This document shows, piece after piece, positions 8,690 to 17,434 of a stretch of DNA of 30,390 nt. The translations under genes and the position numbers were made by a program. The notes beneath the pieces were generated by a model, which did not search any database, was not told the origin of the DNA, and worked only from the letters and a program-made list of their open reading frames with translations. This stretch comes from Chara braunii (lineage: Eukaryota; Streptophyta; Charophyceae; Charales; Characeae), in the NCBI GenBank assembly GCA_003427395.1, contig BFEA01000754.1, positions 307,295-337,684 on the forward strand, written 5' to 3'. Numbering within the stretch: the first letter of the stretch is position 1; the number at the start of each line of letters is the position of its first letter.

Positions 8690-9421
8690 TCAGCCTTCCT
8701 GGGAGATCTCCTTCTGCAAGACGCGACCGGGACGAGGCCGACGAGACACACGTGGTAGAAGACAACGGCCAGAAGCAGCAAGACGACGAGGAACAGCCGG
8801 GGAAGCCTGTGCAGCAGGTCGGCCATGTAAGGGCCGTTTGAAGGGGATGAAACCGACGTCGGCGGTGGACCGTTCAATGAACAAGGTCGTCGAGACAAGG
8901 AAGATCGGTGGAAGATCTGTGCTCGAACGTGTGAAGCGTGACGGCAGTGGAAGAAAACGACGATCCTGTCGAATGACTGTCGTCGCCGAACGGGGAGTCG
9001 TGTACAAAAACTTTCGAATTTCGTACCGTTGTCGACGATCGCCCGCCGGAGCAGACCGCACGATGGCGGTGGCAGTCGAGTCGCGCGGACGGACGGAGGC
9101 CTCGCGCCGCCGGTTACCGTTTGGAGCCGTTGGGACGACGAGCACACTTTCGAGGCGGAGATGTCCGTGCTCCCTTTCGACGGACCACGTCTGGACCACC
9201 CTCCAACCGAAATTGTGCATCGACGCATGCCTTCGTCGCTCCGAATTTCGCGCTTCCTTGTGTTACGAGGGACCTCGGGAGGTCCCTTGGGGTTTAGGGA
9301 AAATTGGTTGTGGCCACAAGGACGCCACAAGGCAACGTCCTTGTAGTGTTTTCACTTTTTTTTTCGACGATCGTCCCCAAGGATAGGTGTAACGATCATT
9401 TCCTTGTGGATTTCGGGTCCA
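8690..9421. promoter_or_regulatory. Right subterminal region of the transposon, upstream of ORF1
   Basis: This lies between the ORF1 start and the right end and should contain its promoter. It has CCACAAGG at 9313-9320 and 9325-9332, CCTTGTGG at 9402-9409, and a near-gapless hairpin AGGGACCTC (9268-9276) / GAGGTCCCT (9279-9287). Long open frames on both strands have random-looking composition. The octamers mirror those at the left end. Confidence 0.5.
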
Positions 9422-9446
9422 TAAGGAGTGTCTAACGAGGCCCTTT
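9422..9446. repeat. Right terminal inverted repeat with TTT target duplication
   Basis: 9422-9443 is the exact reverse complement of 1202-1223, ending CTAACGAGGCCC. TTT follows at 9444-9446. Confidence 0.85.
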
Positions 9447-9922
9447 GTTTGATTGCAAAGGTGAAGAAGCGAGGCCGGGGACCCCACAATTCAACCCGGA
9501 ATAGTATCCTCTGGCAGCATTAGCCAGTTTCACTTTTTACGGCGCCTGTTAGGAACAGAAAACCATCAGTTTGAATTGAAAGACTGACAAAAGGTTCAAC
9601 TATGCTATGCTACTCTGGTGTGGGGGAGAAAAGGCAGTAAGGGGGAGTGTTACTGTTATAGTCTCAGGATAAGGGATCTTAGGTCAGGAGGTTGAGACTA
9701 AGGATGATCAGAGTTGTGGGATGGGGGAAAAAAAGGGGGGGTGAAGGGAGACGGTGGTTTGAAGGGAGGGAGGAAGGGAAGGGGGGGAGGGGAACTAAGG
9801 GGACTTGGGAGGGTAAGAAGGGTGAGGGGACTACGCTACTGGTCTCTCAGGCCTATGAGAGATTCGGCCTGGAATCAGCTTAAATACGGCTGGTTGGAGC
9901 CAGGGGGGTTGGCTGCTGGGCC
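9447..9922. other. Non-coding spacer with G-rich tract
   Basis: No convincing gene. 9720-9832 is strongly purine-biased with many runs of three to eight G, including GGGGGGG and GGGGGGGAGGGG. Short open frames over it encode only Gly/Lys/Arg/Glu low complexity. Confidence 0.6.
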
Positions 9923-10742
9923 TTTTTTTTTTTTTTGGAAGACGTCACATTGCCATTTTCAAAAACCAAAGGATGAGGCCGGGAATCCCTTAACATACAA
10001 CACGGAGAGGTGCTGGGGCCTTTACCCAGCATTGGCTCTAGCTGGAAACCGGGTCCAGCGTCCCATCCATTCCTTATAACCTGAGATCTTCCAAAAGCTC
10101 AACTTGAAGCCCAGTAAGAAAGTGAGAGCCTCTTCTAGCTACAAAATTATAACTCCATATATCCAATGAGGGGCTCCCAGTTACCAGATGAAAGTATCAT
10201 ATACCTGAGCAGGCCTTCTGATTTTCCTATGAATCCTTAGGTCTTGCCTGCTATGCTAATATCAAGGCCTAAATCGCCTCCCCTGGTCTCAAAAGCGACC
10301 ATGAATTCGTATTAATCATGTGTATCGAAGAACCAGGAACACAATGACATTTTGCCTTCTGCAGAGACGGAGACCATGTTTTCTGGAACCACCATCCATT
10401 CTTCCTTTGCCAATCTGCCTTAATGATCCTTCGCAGTTGTTGCTTGATTTTCTGTTGTTGTTGTCTCCGGGGGTTGTCTTCTCCGCGAAAGACCCGGTTG
10501 TTTCTGGCAGTCCATATTACATCCATCAGTACGCCCCTGCAACATAGAGCAACGTAGCCCCAACCATCCTTATAGTGCATGCCTGTTGGGAGCACCCCTG
10601 TAAGCATCCATGTATCAGACCAGTCAAATATTCCCCCAACTATTTTGGGCCAGTGGTGTTTCCACCACATCATCAACTCATCTGTCAGAGGAAAATACAG
10701 CCATAAGTGAATCATGTTTTCCCACTCCCAGTTACAACGCAT
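9923..10742 (-). mobile_element. 5'-truncated LINE (non-LTR retrotransposon) remnant
   Basis: The - strand carries the C-terminal end of a LINE ORF2 (10269-10742), then about 330 nt of 3' UTR, then a 14-base A-tail (forward T-run 9923-9936). That order and polarity are those of a LINE 3' end. The upstream RT and endonuclease are absent, as expected of 5' truncation, although part of the missing sequence could be too decayed to recognise between 10743 and 10977. Confidence 0.6.
10269..10742 (-). pseudogene. LINE ORF2 C-terminal fragment (zf-RVT-like region), 157 aa
   Basis: The frame starts RCNWEWENMIHLWLYFPLTD and contains MWWKHHW and later VLMDVIWTARNNRVFRG. It resembles the zinc-knuckle region after the reverse transcriptase in plant L1-type LINEs, whose hallmarks are Cys, then E--H-F/W, then W--IW--RN---F. 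In this family that segment lies at the extreme C-terminus of ORF2 and helps bind the template. An in-frame TGA directly precedes the first Met and no RT core is nearby, so this is a fragment. The tail (KTWSPSLQKAKCHCVPGSS) is unremarkable. Confidence 0.6.
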
Positions 10743-10977
10743 TCATGTGACGTGCAACCTCACGCCCTGTGCTGTCTTCCGTTCGGAGTGCTAAGGGTGT
10801 GGAAAGAAGGCCCATAAAAACAGCAAGATGGGGTGTGCCAAGGATTTTTGAAAAATTGAGTGTGGGGACACAGACAGAACTTAAATCCCCCGTGTTGGTC
10901 CGATGAAGTAAGTCGGTTGCTTTCGCGCGTCTCAAAATGCGCGTGCGGGCACGGCGCGAAAAGGAAAAAATCCAAAT

Positions 10978-11517
10978 TCAATCTAAAAAGTATTGTCGAA
11001 CTTCCCACCGCGCTGTGGATCTTCGTTTAGAACGGAAGGGATTCGGTACACTCCGCGTGTCCCGTTTCCGTATCAAGTCCCGACGTCGCTCGTTGGTCAG
11101 TTCCGAGTCCGACGTGGAGGGTCTCAGTCGCGTGACTCTTTCCTTGTGCTCGTCTTCACTCCGTATTCGGTAGTGAAAGCCCTTTGATTTGTAGCGATCG
11201 AAACGCTGGCACTCCGTGCAGAGGGTTCGAGGCCAATGGGGTGCCACTGCCGTCCATGGAATGACGATCAGCTCGTTAAATGGCAATAGTACTGAGTAAG
11301 GTGGGTAGTGTGTATCAACAATGACAAAGTCCGCGTCCACGAATCCAGAACAACGATTTTCGGGAGGGAAGTAATATCGCCCGCCGATCCGCGCGGCAGC
11401 TTTTCGTACGTCCCACTCGCAAACACGTGTCCTTTCCTCGTTGTAAGGGAAGGGGCGCGTTGGCGAGGGAGATACGGGAGGCTGGCACCTGATCGAGGTA
11501 CGCCCGTCAGTCCACAT
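10978..11517 (-). CDS. Unidentified ORF, about 179 aa
   Basis: The frame runs from ATG at 11517 to a stop at 10978. Composition is balanced and protein-like, without low complexity: CEWDVRKAAARIGGRYYFPP, GFVDADFVIVDTHYPPYSVL, VIPWTAVAPHWPRTLCTECQ. A single CxxC (LCTECQ) is not enough for a zinc finger. The C-terminal third is Arg/Lys/Ser-rich. I recognise no family. It could be an exon of a host gene, part of the LINE upstream of the 10269 fragment, or chance. The stop-free length in fairly GC-rich DNA is only weak evidence. Confidence 0.35.
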   Translation of the reverse strand: MWTDGRTSIRCQPPVSPSPTRPFPYNEERTRVCEWDVRKAAARIGGRYYFPPENRCSGFVDADFVIVDTHYPPYSVLLPFNELIVIPWTAVAPHWPRTLCTECQRFDRYKSKGFHYRIRSEDEHKERVTRLRPSTSDSELTNERRRDLIRKRDTRSVPNPFRSKRRSTARWEVRQYFLD

Positions 11518-11529
11518 GTCAATCAATCA

Positions 11530-13470
11530 AAATGAATTTGCAGAAACCCTCGGACGTCATCAAAAAGCACAATCGCAAAAACTAACTCACATTTTGCTCC
11601 CTTTCAACATGAGGGAAACATCTTACAGAGCCCGTACAACAATGCAATAATCAGGGTGGAGTTTCAAGGGGATCCGGCCGCGACTCAGGTTCAGCAGACC
11701 AGATCAACAAAAAATCTGAGGCGCCTGGCTTTTTCGAGGCTGCCCCATAAACTGTCTGCAGATGTCGTGCGCTATAAGGCAGATGGCATGCGCAGTGTAT
11801 TCAGAACGACAAATCTAAACGCTCTTGCATTCTCGAGCAAAATCCCGCCGAGTTCTGGGTCTAATCAACACAACCAACTTCACATACAAGCATTCCTCTG
11901 CATACATCCACTTTGGAAGGGGCGAAAATGACAATGGTGCATCAAAAGCAAATCGGGGGATAGTACACATGCATCCACCATTCACAAGACAAGAGGATTG
12001 AGATCCCTTACATCCGGGGATTACCCAGGAAACTAATGGAAGAGTTCCGGAAGAAGTTTTTCTGCGCGGGAAATCGCGAGGATTCACTTCTGTTCATAGG
12101 AGAGACAAACTCATAACACATCGTCATTCAAATCAGAGAGAGAGAGATGGGAGAGATAGACGAGAAATGTCGAGACAGGAGACACCGAAATCCGACAAGG
12201 GAACATTCGGCTTCACAACCATGAACTCGCACAAAAAAAAATGATCTGCAACCAAGAAGGCGCATTCGCCATGAAATTCCAGTATGGCCTCAGGCCAATC
12301 ATCCACTCAACTCCAAATACCGATCCTCATACCCGCACCAACGATCCCGGCCGTCTCGTGCTAACTTCCACCGCTGCGATCGTCACCCCGCTGACGCAAG
12401 CTCGACACGGCTCGCCCGGATCCCACAGTCCGTCGTGGCAATCAAGCGCGCAGCCGGCCAGCCTACAGTCATCCCGACAGGACTTTTCGACTCGCATCAA
12501 ACGCATCACCTAGCCACTGCTTCCTAGAAGCTGGCTTGAGACTTGAAAACGTAAGAGAGATTTGCGGGCGCGCTTGCGGAATTTATAGTTGTCAAAAACA
12601 AGACAGACGGGGAAGAAGACAAAGGGAAAATCGAGGTGTAAGAGGAGAAGGTTCAGCGAGGGGTGCTCAAGGGAAGCCATGTTGATCCTTCGGAACTCAA
12701 TGTTCAGCCAACCAGATTCGTCGCGCAACAGGAAGATCCTCTTGCTAAACGCGTCTGATTGGTGAGCGAGGGTAATCGAAGGATCAACCGGGTTTCGTGA
12801 GCTAAGGTTGAAGAGCGAGAAGGAAAGAGGCGCGAAAAGTAGCGCGAGACGGGTCCAAGATTCAGATGATCAAGAAAGGAAATAGGCGCGCAAAGAGCAG
12901 AGAGAGGGAAAAACAGTTGCGATAGGAGAAGAAGAGGAGAGGGAAGGGAGAGGGAAGAGAGCGCGGGGGAAGAATGGCGCGGGAAATAAGGAGGAGGAAG
13001 CTCGCATGCGCGGTGCCGACAACAAGAGAAAAAGGCACCAAAATAGTTACAACTTGCTTATGTCCTACACCAATTCAAAAATTGAAATCGCCATATCCGC
13101 GCGCGAAAGTCGACGCGGGGAAAGAGAGTCCTATGCCTATCCGTATTCTCACAAAATTGATAGAGTTTTCTCCGACTTGACCGAGAACATTCATGCAAAG
13201 AAAAAGACACGTCGGGTTTCGCTTATTCCGGAATTCCTAACTGTCGAGCCCGATTCCCAGTGCGCTCGCTAAGGCGCGCGTAATTTCCCATGCATTTCCT
13301 GAATTACAAAAAGCAGAATTCCAAAAATCAATAGAACCTTCGAAAAATGGGGGTCTAAACAAGGCACCTGAAATCAAGAAAAGCGACGGGGGCTTTGTTG
13401 GGTCGGTATGATACAAAAGGGGGAATTGAGTCAAGGGGTACGAAAGATAGCATGGGGTCAGGAAGTGGTA
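11530..13470. other. Non-coding or undetermined region
   Basis: No convincing gene. It contains short GA-rich stretches (about 12138-12170, 12896-12970) and small open frames at 12241-12513 (+), 12974-13180 (+) and 13006-13272 (+), none with a recognisable motif. A - strand frame at 12327-12506 is Cys-rich (six Cys in CRDDCRLAGCALDCHDG and PCRACVSG) but only about 59 aa and not supported otherwise. Confidence 0.5.
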
Positions 13471-13486
13471 CGTCACATATGTGACG
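13471..13486. promoter_or_regulatory. 16-bp perfect palindrome CGTCACATATGTGACG
   Basis: Exact dyad symmetry over 16 bp with two TGACG half-sites, the core bound by plant TGA-type bZIP factors. It stands outside any ORF, about 550 bp below the retroelement ORFs. Function is inferred only. Confidence 0.4.
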
Positions 13487-13556
13487 CGCAGGGGGTTCCA
13501 AAACTATGGGATCTCCTGATTTCATGAAAAAACCTTGAACAAAGGAAGTGGGAGAG

Positions 13557-13612
13557 GACGAAGAAGCAGGAAGAAGTAGGAGGAGACGAAGAAGCAGGAA
13601 GAAGTAGGAGGA
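13557..13612. repeat. Perfect tandem duplication of a 28-bp purine-rich unit
   Basis: The unit GACGAAGAAGCAGGAAGAAG plus TAGGAGGA occurs at 13557-13584 and again at 13585-13612 with no difference, so the duplication is recent. Confidence 0.9.
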
Positions 13613-14016
13613 TTAGATCAGCACAATCTATGTCAGCAGAGAAAACTGAGCCGGGGTATGAGTTGACGACAACATCCGTGGCAAGATCTTCGTGATGCAT
13701 GCCGACTCAGGCTGTCTCGGATCCCCATCCTCTGCGGTTCTGTCATATGCAACCCCCTGTCCTTCGAACTTCGGAGATCGTCCAGGTGGCACCATCACGG
13801 TCCATCAGGTCTACATGTGTTTTGCACTCCCGTCCAGCGCAATTCATCGAATCAGAGCATGTGTTGACATCATCGTCAAGGGCGTGATCTTCGCGAAACT
13901 GCTGATTCATGTTGCTCGGGGGACACGTGTCGATTTATCTAGTCGATCGCCATGCTCACAACGGTCATTGACAAGAAGAGGGTGGGATGCGCCGCCGTCG
14001 TGACACGTGGTAGGTA
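13613..14016. other. Non-coding; possible 3' end of the retroelement
   Basis: No gene is seen. G-box-like sites lie at 13922-13931 (GACACGTGTC) and 14004-14009 (CACGTG). If the gypsy-like element has a 3' LTR it should begin near here, but its 5' partner is not in the window, so the LTR cannot be delimited. Confidence 0.35.
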
Positions 14017-14424
14017 TCAGCGCCGCGTGGGAATGGGAAAGTAGACATTGTACATGGAGGGGTGTCGACGGGGAGGGTTGGAGGGAAGTGGGGGTAAGTA
14101 GCGGTTCATCCCTTCCTCTGTGATTGGAAGCTTCTTGTAGCGGATGATCCGGTGAAAGCGGGAAAATCGGACGCCGCTGTGAGGGAGGGAGGCGAGGTAA
14201 TCAAGGTAGAGGGTGGAGAAAGTGCGGAAGAGCGCCGCGCGAAATAGCTCGTGATGGCGGCATGCGGGGATGGTTCCTGTGACTACGCAGTAGACTTCTA
14301 CTGCGTTTCTCTGCTCCAACGCTGCACTAAGCAAAAGGATATGCAAACAGAACGTGGGGGTTGCACATTGAAGGGAAGGATGGGGGTGAACGGTGACGGC
14401 GAGGCCGGTGGAGTAAAGTGACAT
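14017..14424 (-). CDS. ORF-D: unidentified 135-aa ORF at the 3' end of the retroelement
   Basis: The frame is ATG 14424 to TGA 14017-14019, the same frame as ORF-C and starting about 70 nt after its stop. The C-terminal two thirds look protein-like (LFRAALFRTFSTLYLDYLAS, GVRFSRFHRIIRYKKLPITE); the N-terminus is Pro/Ser/Leu-rich. It could be a separate protein, or the tail of ORF-C after a frame break. No family is recognised. Confidence 0.35.
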   Translation of the reverse strand: MSLYSTGLAVTVHPHPSLQCATPTFCLHILLLSAALEQRNAVEVYCVVTGTIPACRHHELFRAALFRTFSTLYLDYLASLPHSGVRFSRFHRIIRYKKLPITEEGMNRYLPPLPSNPPRRHPSMYNVYFPIPTRR

Positions 14425-14493
14425 AAGGTATTGGGGGGGAAGGGGTTGCGAGTGAAGGTGACGGGGGTAGAGATATGACAGAGGGTGAGGTAA

Positions 14494-15549
14494 TCAAGGG
14501 GACGGCGGGATAATGACCGGGGACGAAGGCCGATCCCCCGCATCGGTACGTGGACGAACAGGGGGACGGGCTGAGGTGGAGGGGGAGGGGGATTGACTCC
14601 GTCTCCGTCGCGATGCGCTCGGAATCGCGGTTGCTAGGTCGCCATCTTCGGGCTTCGGGGGCTCTGGATCCCTGGTCTGGTCATCGTTGATGCGCAGGTT
14701 CGCCTCGCAGGCAAACTCCAGCTGGCTTTTCCCGGCGACGATCTCTCCCCTCTTACGTGCCGCCTCGGGATCTTCTGCCTCCGTGCCTGTGCCCGCCGCT
14801 TCTTCCGGCAAGGCTTCTCGTTCCGATCCGGCTTCCTCCTCTTCCTCTTCTTCTTCTTCTTCCTCTACACTCTGCTCCCCTTCGCTGTGCTCACTATAAC
14901 TCCCTTCCTCCGATGTTTCTTCGTCGGCGTCGTCCTCTTCTTCGGTGGCTTCTTCCTCTCCTGCCTCCTCGGACGTATCTTGCTTTAGATAGAAGGCGAG
15001 ATTGATGATTCCGGACGGCCTCAAGTACTCCTGTCGCGATGGCGGGGCGCTTTCACTCCCCGGTTCCTCCAAGCACGCAGTCCACTTCAGATACGGTGCC
15101 AATGTCCGCGTAAGGACGTGCGGAGCCGGACTCTCGTCACTTTGGGAAACAATGTCGAGAGAGAGGTCGTCGACCAGTTGCACGAGCGGGACGACGAGTT
15201 CCTGGACAATTAGCTGGCGATGGCCTGGTCGCACCGATCCGAAAAGAAAACCGAGAAGATCGCCCTCTACGTCAATTCTTCAAGCCTGGATAATCAGCAG
15301 CTCCAGGTACTCGATACACGCCTGATGCTCGTCGGTCCTCGTCCACGTCGCCTCCACTCGGGCCAAGCACACAGACAGATCGACAAAAGTCTCGCGCCAC
15401 ACCCGCCAATGCCTAGGATCGAGGAGCGGGACTGCAAGGGGCTCGAGCAAGAAGAAAAGGCGAGGATGAAGATCAGATTGTCAGAAAGTGGGGAAAAGAG
15501 AGGGAAGACCAAAGGTGGAGAGAGGAGCGAGAGGAGCGGTGCGGTTCAT
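14494..15549 (-). pseudogene. ORF-C: acidic protein behind the retroelement pol, two in-frame stops
   Basis: The ATG at 15549-15547 overlaps the TGA of ORF-B as ATGA. The frame then runs to TGA at 14494-14496 with internal TGAs at 15481-15483 and 15280-15282. The N-terminal half is mixed and helical-looking (LDPRHWRVWRETFVDLSVCL, DEHQACIEYLELLIIQA, GHRQLIVQELVVPLVQLVDD). The middle is very acidic (EEE run near 14828-14862, SEHSEGEQSVEE). The C-terminus is basic and Pro/Ser-rich (ASRRRRSQSPSPSTSARPPV). Function is unknown. The downstream position is that of env or an accessory ORF, but no signal peptide or membrane segment is evident, so env is not supported; a nucleic-acid- or chromatin-binding role is conceivable. 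The stops make it a decayed copy. Confidence 0.5.
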
Positions 15550-16016
15550 TGGGGGCGTTGGAAGGGGACGAGTGTGGGGAGCACCACTACCGGCTGGCGC
15601 GTAGAGGTGCGGATCTCGTCGAAGTCAGTCCCGTACGTTGGGACGAGGTTGCACCCGGGGCGCGCAAGACTGTGATGCCACTTAGTCGATAACTGCTGCA
15701 TCCACTCCTGTAATGTGATCTGGATCACGGTATGCCAAAGCGGGCTGACCTCGCTGATATCAGCGACCGTGGTGACGTGGCTCGTTCCTGGAGCCGCCCC
15801 TCGATGAAAGGCCACCACCTCTGCCCATACTACTGCCTGTGGACTTCCGGCGAATCGGAACGCAGTGGCGGCGCACACACCCTCGGTGCAGAAAAGCTTC
15901 TCCAGTCGTCGAAGGTCAGGACTGATTTGCGGATGACGAACTTGCCGGATCTCCGAGATGTAGCCACGTGGCTGCAGCAGATGATTGCCAAGAGCTTGCT
16001 CCGTGATGAAACTCAT
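15546..16016 (-). CDS. ORF-B: 156-aa ORF overlapping the pol stop by ATGA
   Basis: The ATG at 16016-16014 overlaps the pol TGA at 16015-16013 by 4 nt, and its own TGA (15548-15546) overlaps the ATG of ORF-C the same way. The sequence is balanced and intact: MSFITEQALGNHLLQPRGYI, SPDLRRLEKLFCTEGVCAAT, AVVWAEVVAFHRGAAPGTSH, LQEWMQQLSTKWHHSLARPG. I recognise no family. No signal peptide or membrane helix is clear. That it is undamaged while pol carries nine stops may be chance, given its shorter length. The junction architecture suggests expression by termination-reinitiation from a polycistronic RNA. Confidence 0.55.
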   Translation of the reverse strand: MSFITEQALGNHLLQPRGYISEIRQVRHPQISPDLRRLEKLFCTEGVCAATAFRFAGSPQAVVWAEVVAFHRGAAPGTSHVTTVADISEVSPLWHTVIQITLQEWMQQLSTKWHHSLARPGCNLVPTYGTDFDEIRTSTRQPVVVLPTLVPFQRPQ

Positions 16017-17434
16017 GGCGAGGACGGGGAAGAAGATGAGAGATGGGAACAAGAGGGAGAGAACGAGGCGGGAGCTTGATCGTCGTTGTCCTCGTCTTCA
16101 GCAGATGAGGGAGACGGAGAGAGATCAGAAGGAGGGAGGGGACGAATGTAAAAGGTATGGCGGACGATGGGGACAGAGCTATGGTTGGCACTGGCCTCGG
16201 GTGCAATGCGCACCGTGTTGGCACCGTTGGGTCCGAGCTCGACAACGCGAAAACAACCGGAGAACTTGGGAGTGAGTTTCCGGTCGCATGCACATGTACA
16301 TACCTGCACCAGGTCCCCCAATTTATATTAATGTTTGGGACCGGCGTTCCCATTTCGGGCCTCGTAGCTACGGACTTGCCTCCCGTGGGCTAGGTCAGTC
16401 ATTTTCTGTCTCTTTCGGGCTAACTTTGGGACGGCTCTTTCCATGAAATCAGCATACCTTTTGGCCTTGGCCTTAAGGGTGGCACACGTGTCTCTACCCC
16501 CTGCTTCGACAATTTTCGAGTTGCCCCGGTAATCGACACATGGGAGGCTATTGGTGCGAAGCTGAAAGGGGGTGAACCCCGCAGATTCGTGAGGGGTGGC
16601 CCCGTGAATTCCGACGATTTGGTATACGATCTCGGGCCACGGACGAGTGTCATGCGCCGCTAGATTTTTACGAAGGACAGTCTTAATCATGCGATTAACA
16701 TTTTCAGCCAACCCATTCGACTGGGAAACGTGGGGTGCCGTGTGTCGAAGCGTAATGCCTCAGCGCAGTAGCAATTCCTCTACCGCTCCTTTGAATTCGG
16801 ACCCGTTGTTGGTTAGAATCTCTTCAGTATCTAGGTGCGTATAGAGGAACCGGTCGATGTATGTGGCTATCTCTGCGGCCTTACGGGTCTTGCAAAGGTA
16901 GACCTTGATGTATTTGGAAAAATTGTCTATTAAAACTAAAAGGATGGAATATTTGCAACGGTTTGGGCTAGGTGGCTCGTCGATATCTGTCGTGTCCATA
17001 CTGACTCGTTGGAAAGGGCGCTCTACTTTCGTTGGTACTATCGTGTTGGGTCCCCCCATTGGGGCACAATCGGCGACACAGACCAGACAGTTGGCGACTA
17101 CGTATCTAGCAACGTCCCATATATTAGACCAAAACCATCGATTTTTATCTATAGTTGCTTTAGTGACACGTATCGCGAAGTGAGCGGCCTGCTCGTCGTG
17201 AGCAGATCGGGTCCAATCATATCTCTAGAATGGATGGGGAACCGTCAACCACAAACCTGATCCGTCAGTTTTACGCTTTTCCAGGTGACCGTTGAAGCAT
17301 CGGTAATCCCGGGATCTCTCTGTAGCCTGACGTCTGTCGTGCTTAGTGAGATGATCCAATGGTAAACCAACCAATTTAGCTAATAGAATTTTATCCGTCC
17401 ATACTTCCGCTCGTCGGTATTTCTCGTCATATTA
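16013..17434 (-). pseudogene. Retroelement integrase (zinc-binding, DDE core, C-terminal domain), decayed
   Basis: One reading frame covers the region, interrupted by TAG 17225-17227, TGA 16760-16762 and TAA 16328-16330, and bounded above by TAA 17432-17434. It has a HHCC zinc-binding domain: His codons at 17198-17200 and 17180-17182 (AHDEQAAHF), then CLVC in ARYVVANCLVC. The rve core has its first Asp in VSMDTTDI (16994-16996) and its Glu in GLAENVNR (16703-16705). The second catalytic position is Asn in LTNNGSEF (16808-16810), where the family has Asp. Spacing between that Asn and the Glu is 34 residues, the canonical D,D(35)E. After the last stop comes an SH3-like C-terminal domain (GDLVQV, KLTPKFSGCFRVVELG). 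The integrase inserts retroelement cDNA; this copy should be inactive. Confidence 0.85.

Larger units (their letters stand above)
1202..9443 (+). mobile_element. PIF/Harbinger-type DNA transposon, 8,242 bp, with three protein ORFs
   Basis: Both ends carry the same 22-bp terminal inverted repeat beginning GGGCCTCGTTAGACACTCCT. GGGCC-type ends are typical of PIF/Harbinger. The bases just outside are TTT on both sides (1199-1201 and 9444-9446), matching the 3-bp target duplication of this superfamily. Inside are a DDE transposase (+, 1800-3146), a 472-aa unknown protein (-, 4589-6007), a possible coding fragment (-, 6020-6600) and a trihelix/Myb-SANT-like protein (-, 6969 to about 8685). The transposase converges on the other genes. 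The transposase is intact, but the trihelix ORF has a stop and a frameshift, so this copy may be non-autonomous. Similarity between the two ends continues loosely for about 100 bp (CACAAGGAAA, CGTTACAC-ATCCTTGGG). Confidence 0.9.

Noticed and set aside
8690-9330. - strand ORF with a hydrophobic stretch (LFLVVLLLLAVVFYHVCLVG) as a membrane protein
   Set aside because: It lies upstream of the probable ORF1 start in the transposon end region, and both strands are open here because of high GC; no membrane protein is expected in this element.
11220-11240. GGTTCGAGGCC as a tRNA T-arm
   Set aside because: No matching anticodon, D-arm or acceptor stem can be folded around it.
12327-12506. Cys-rich - strand micro-ORF with six cysteines
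   Set aside because: Only about 59 aa, no signal peptide, no neighbour support; Cys spacing matches no family I can name.
15546-16052. Extending ORF-B upstream to 16052 as a signal-anchored protein (FPSLIFFPVLA)
   Set aside because: The extension starts at a TTG and overlaps the pol C-terminus in another frame; the ATG at 16016 in the ATGA junction is the better start.
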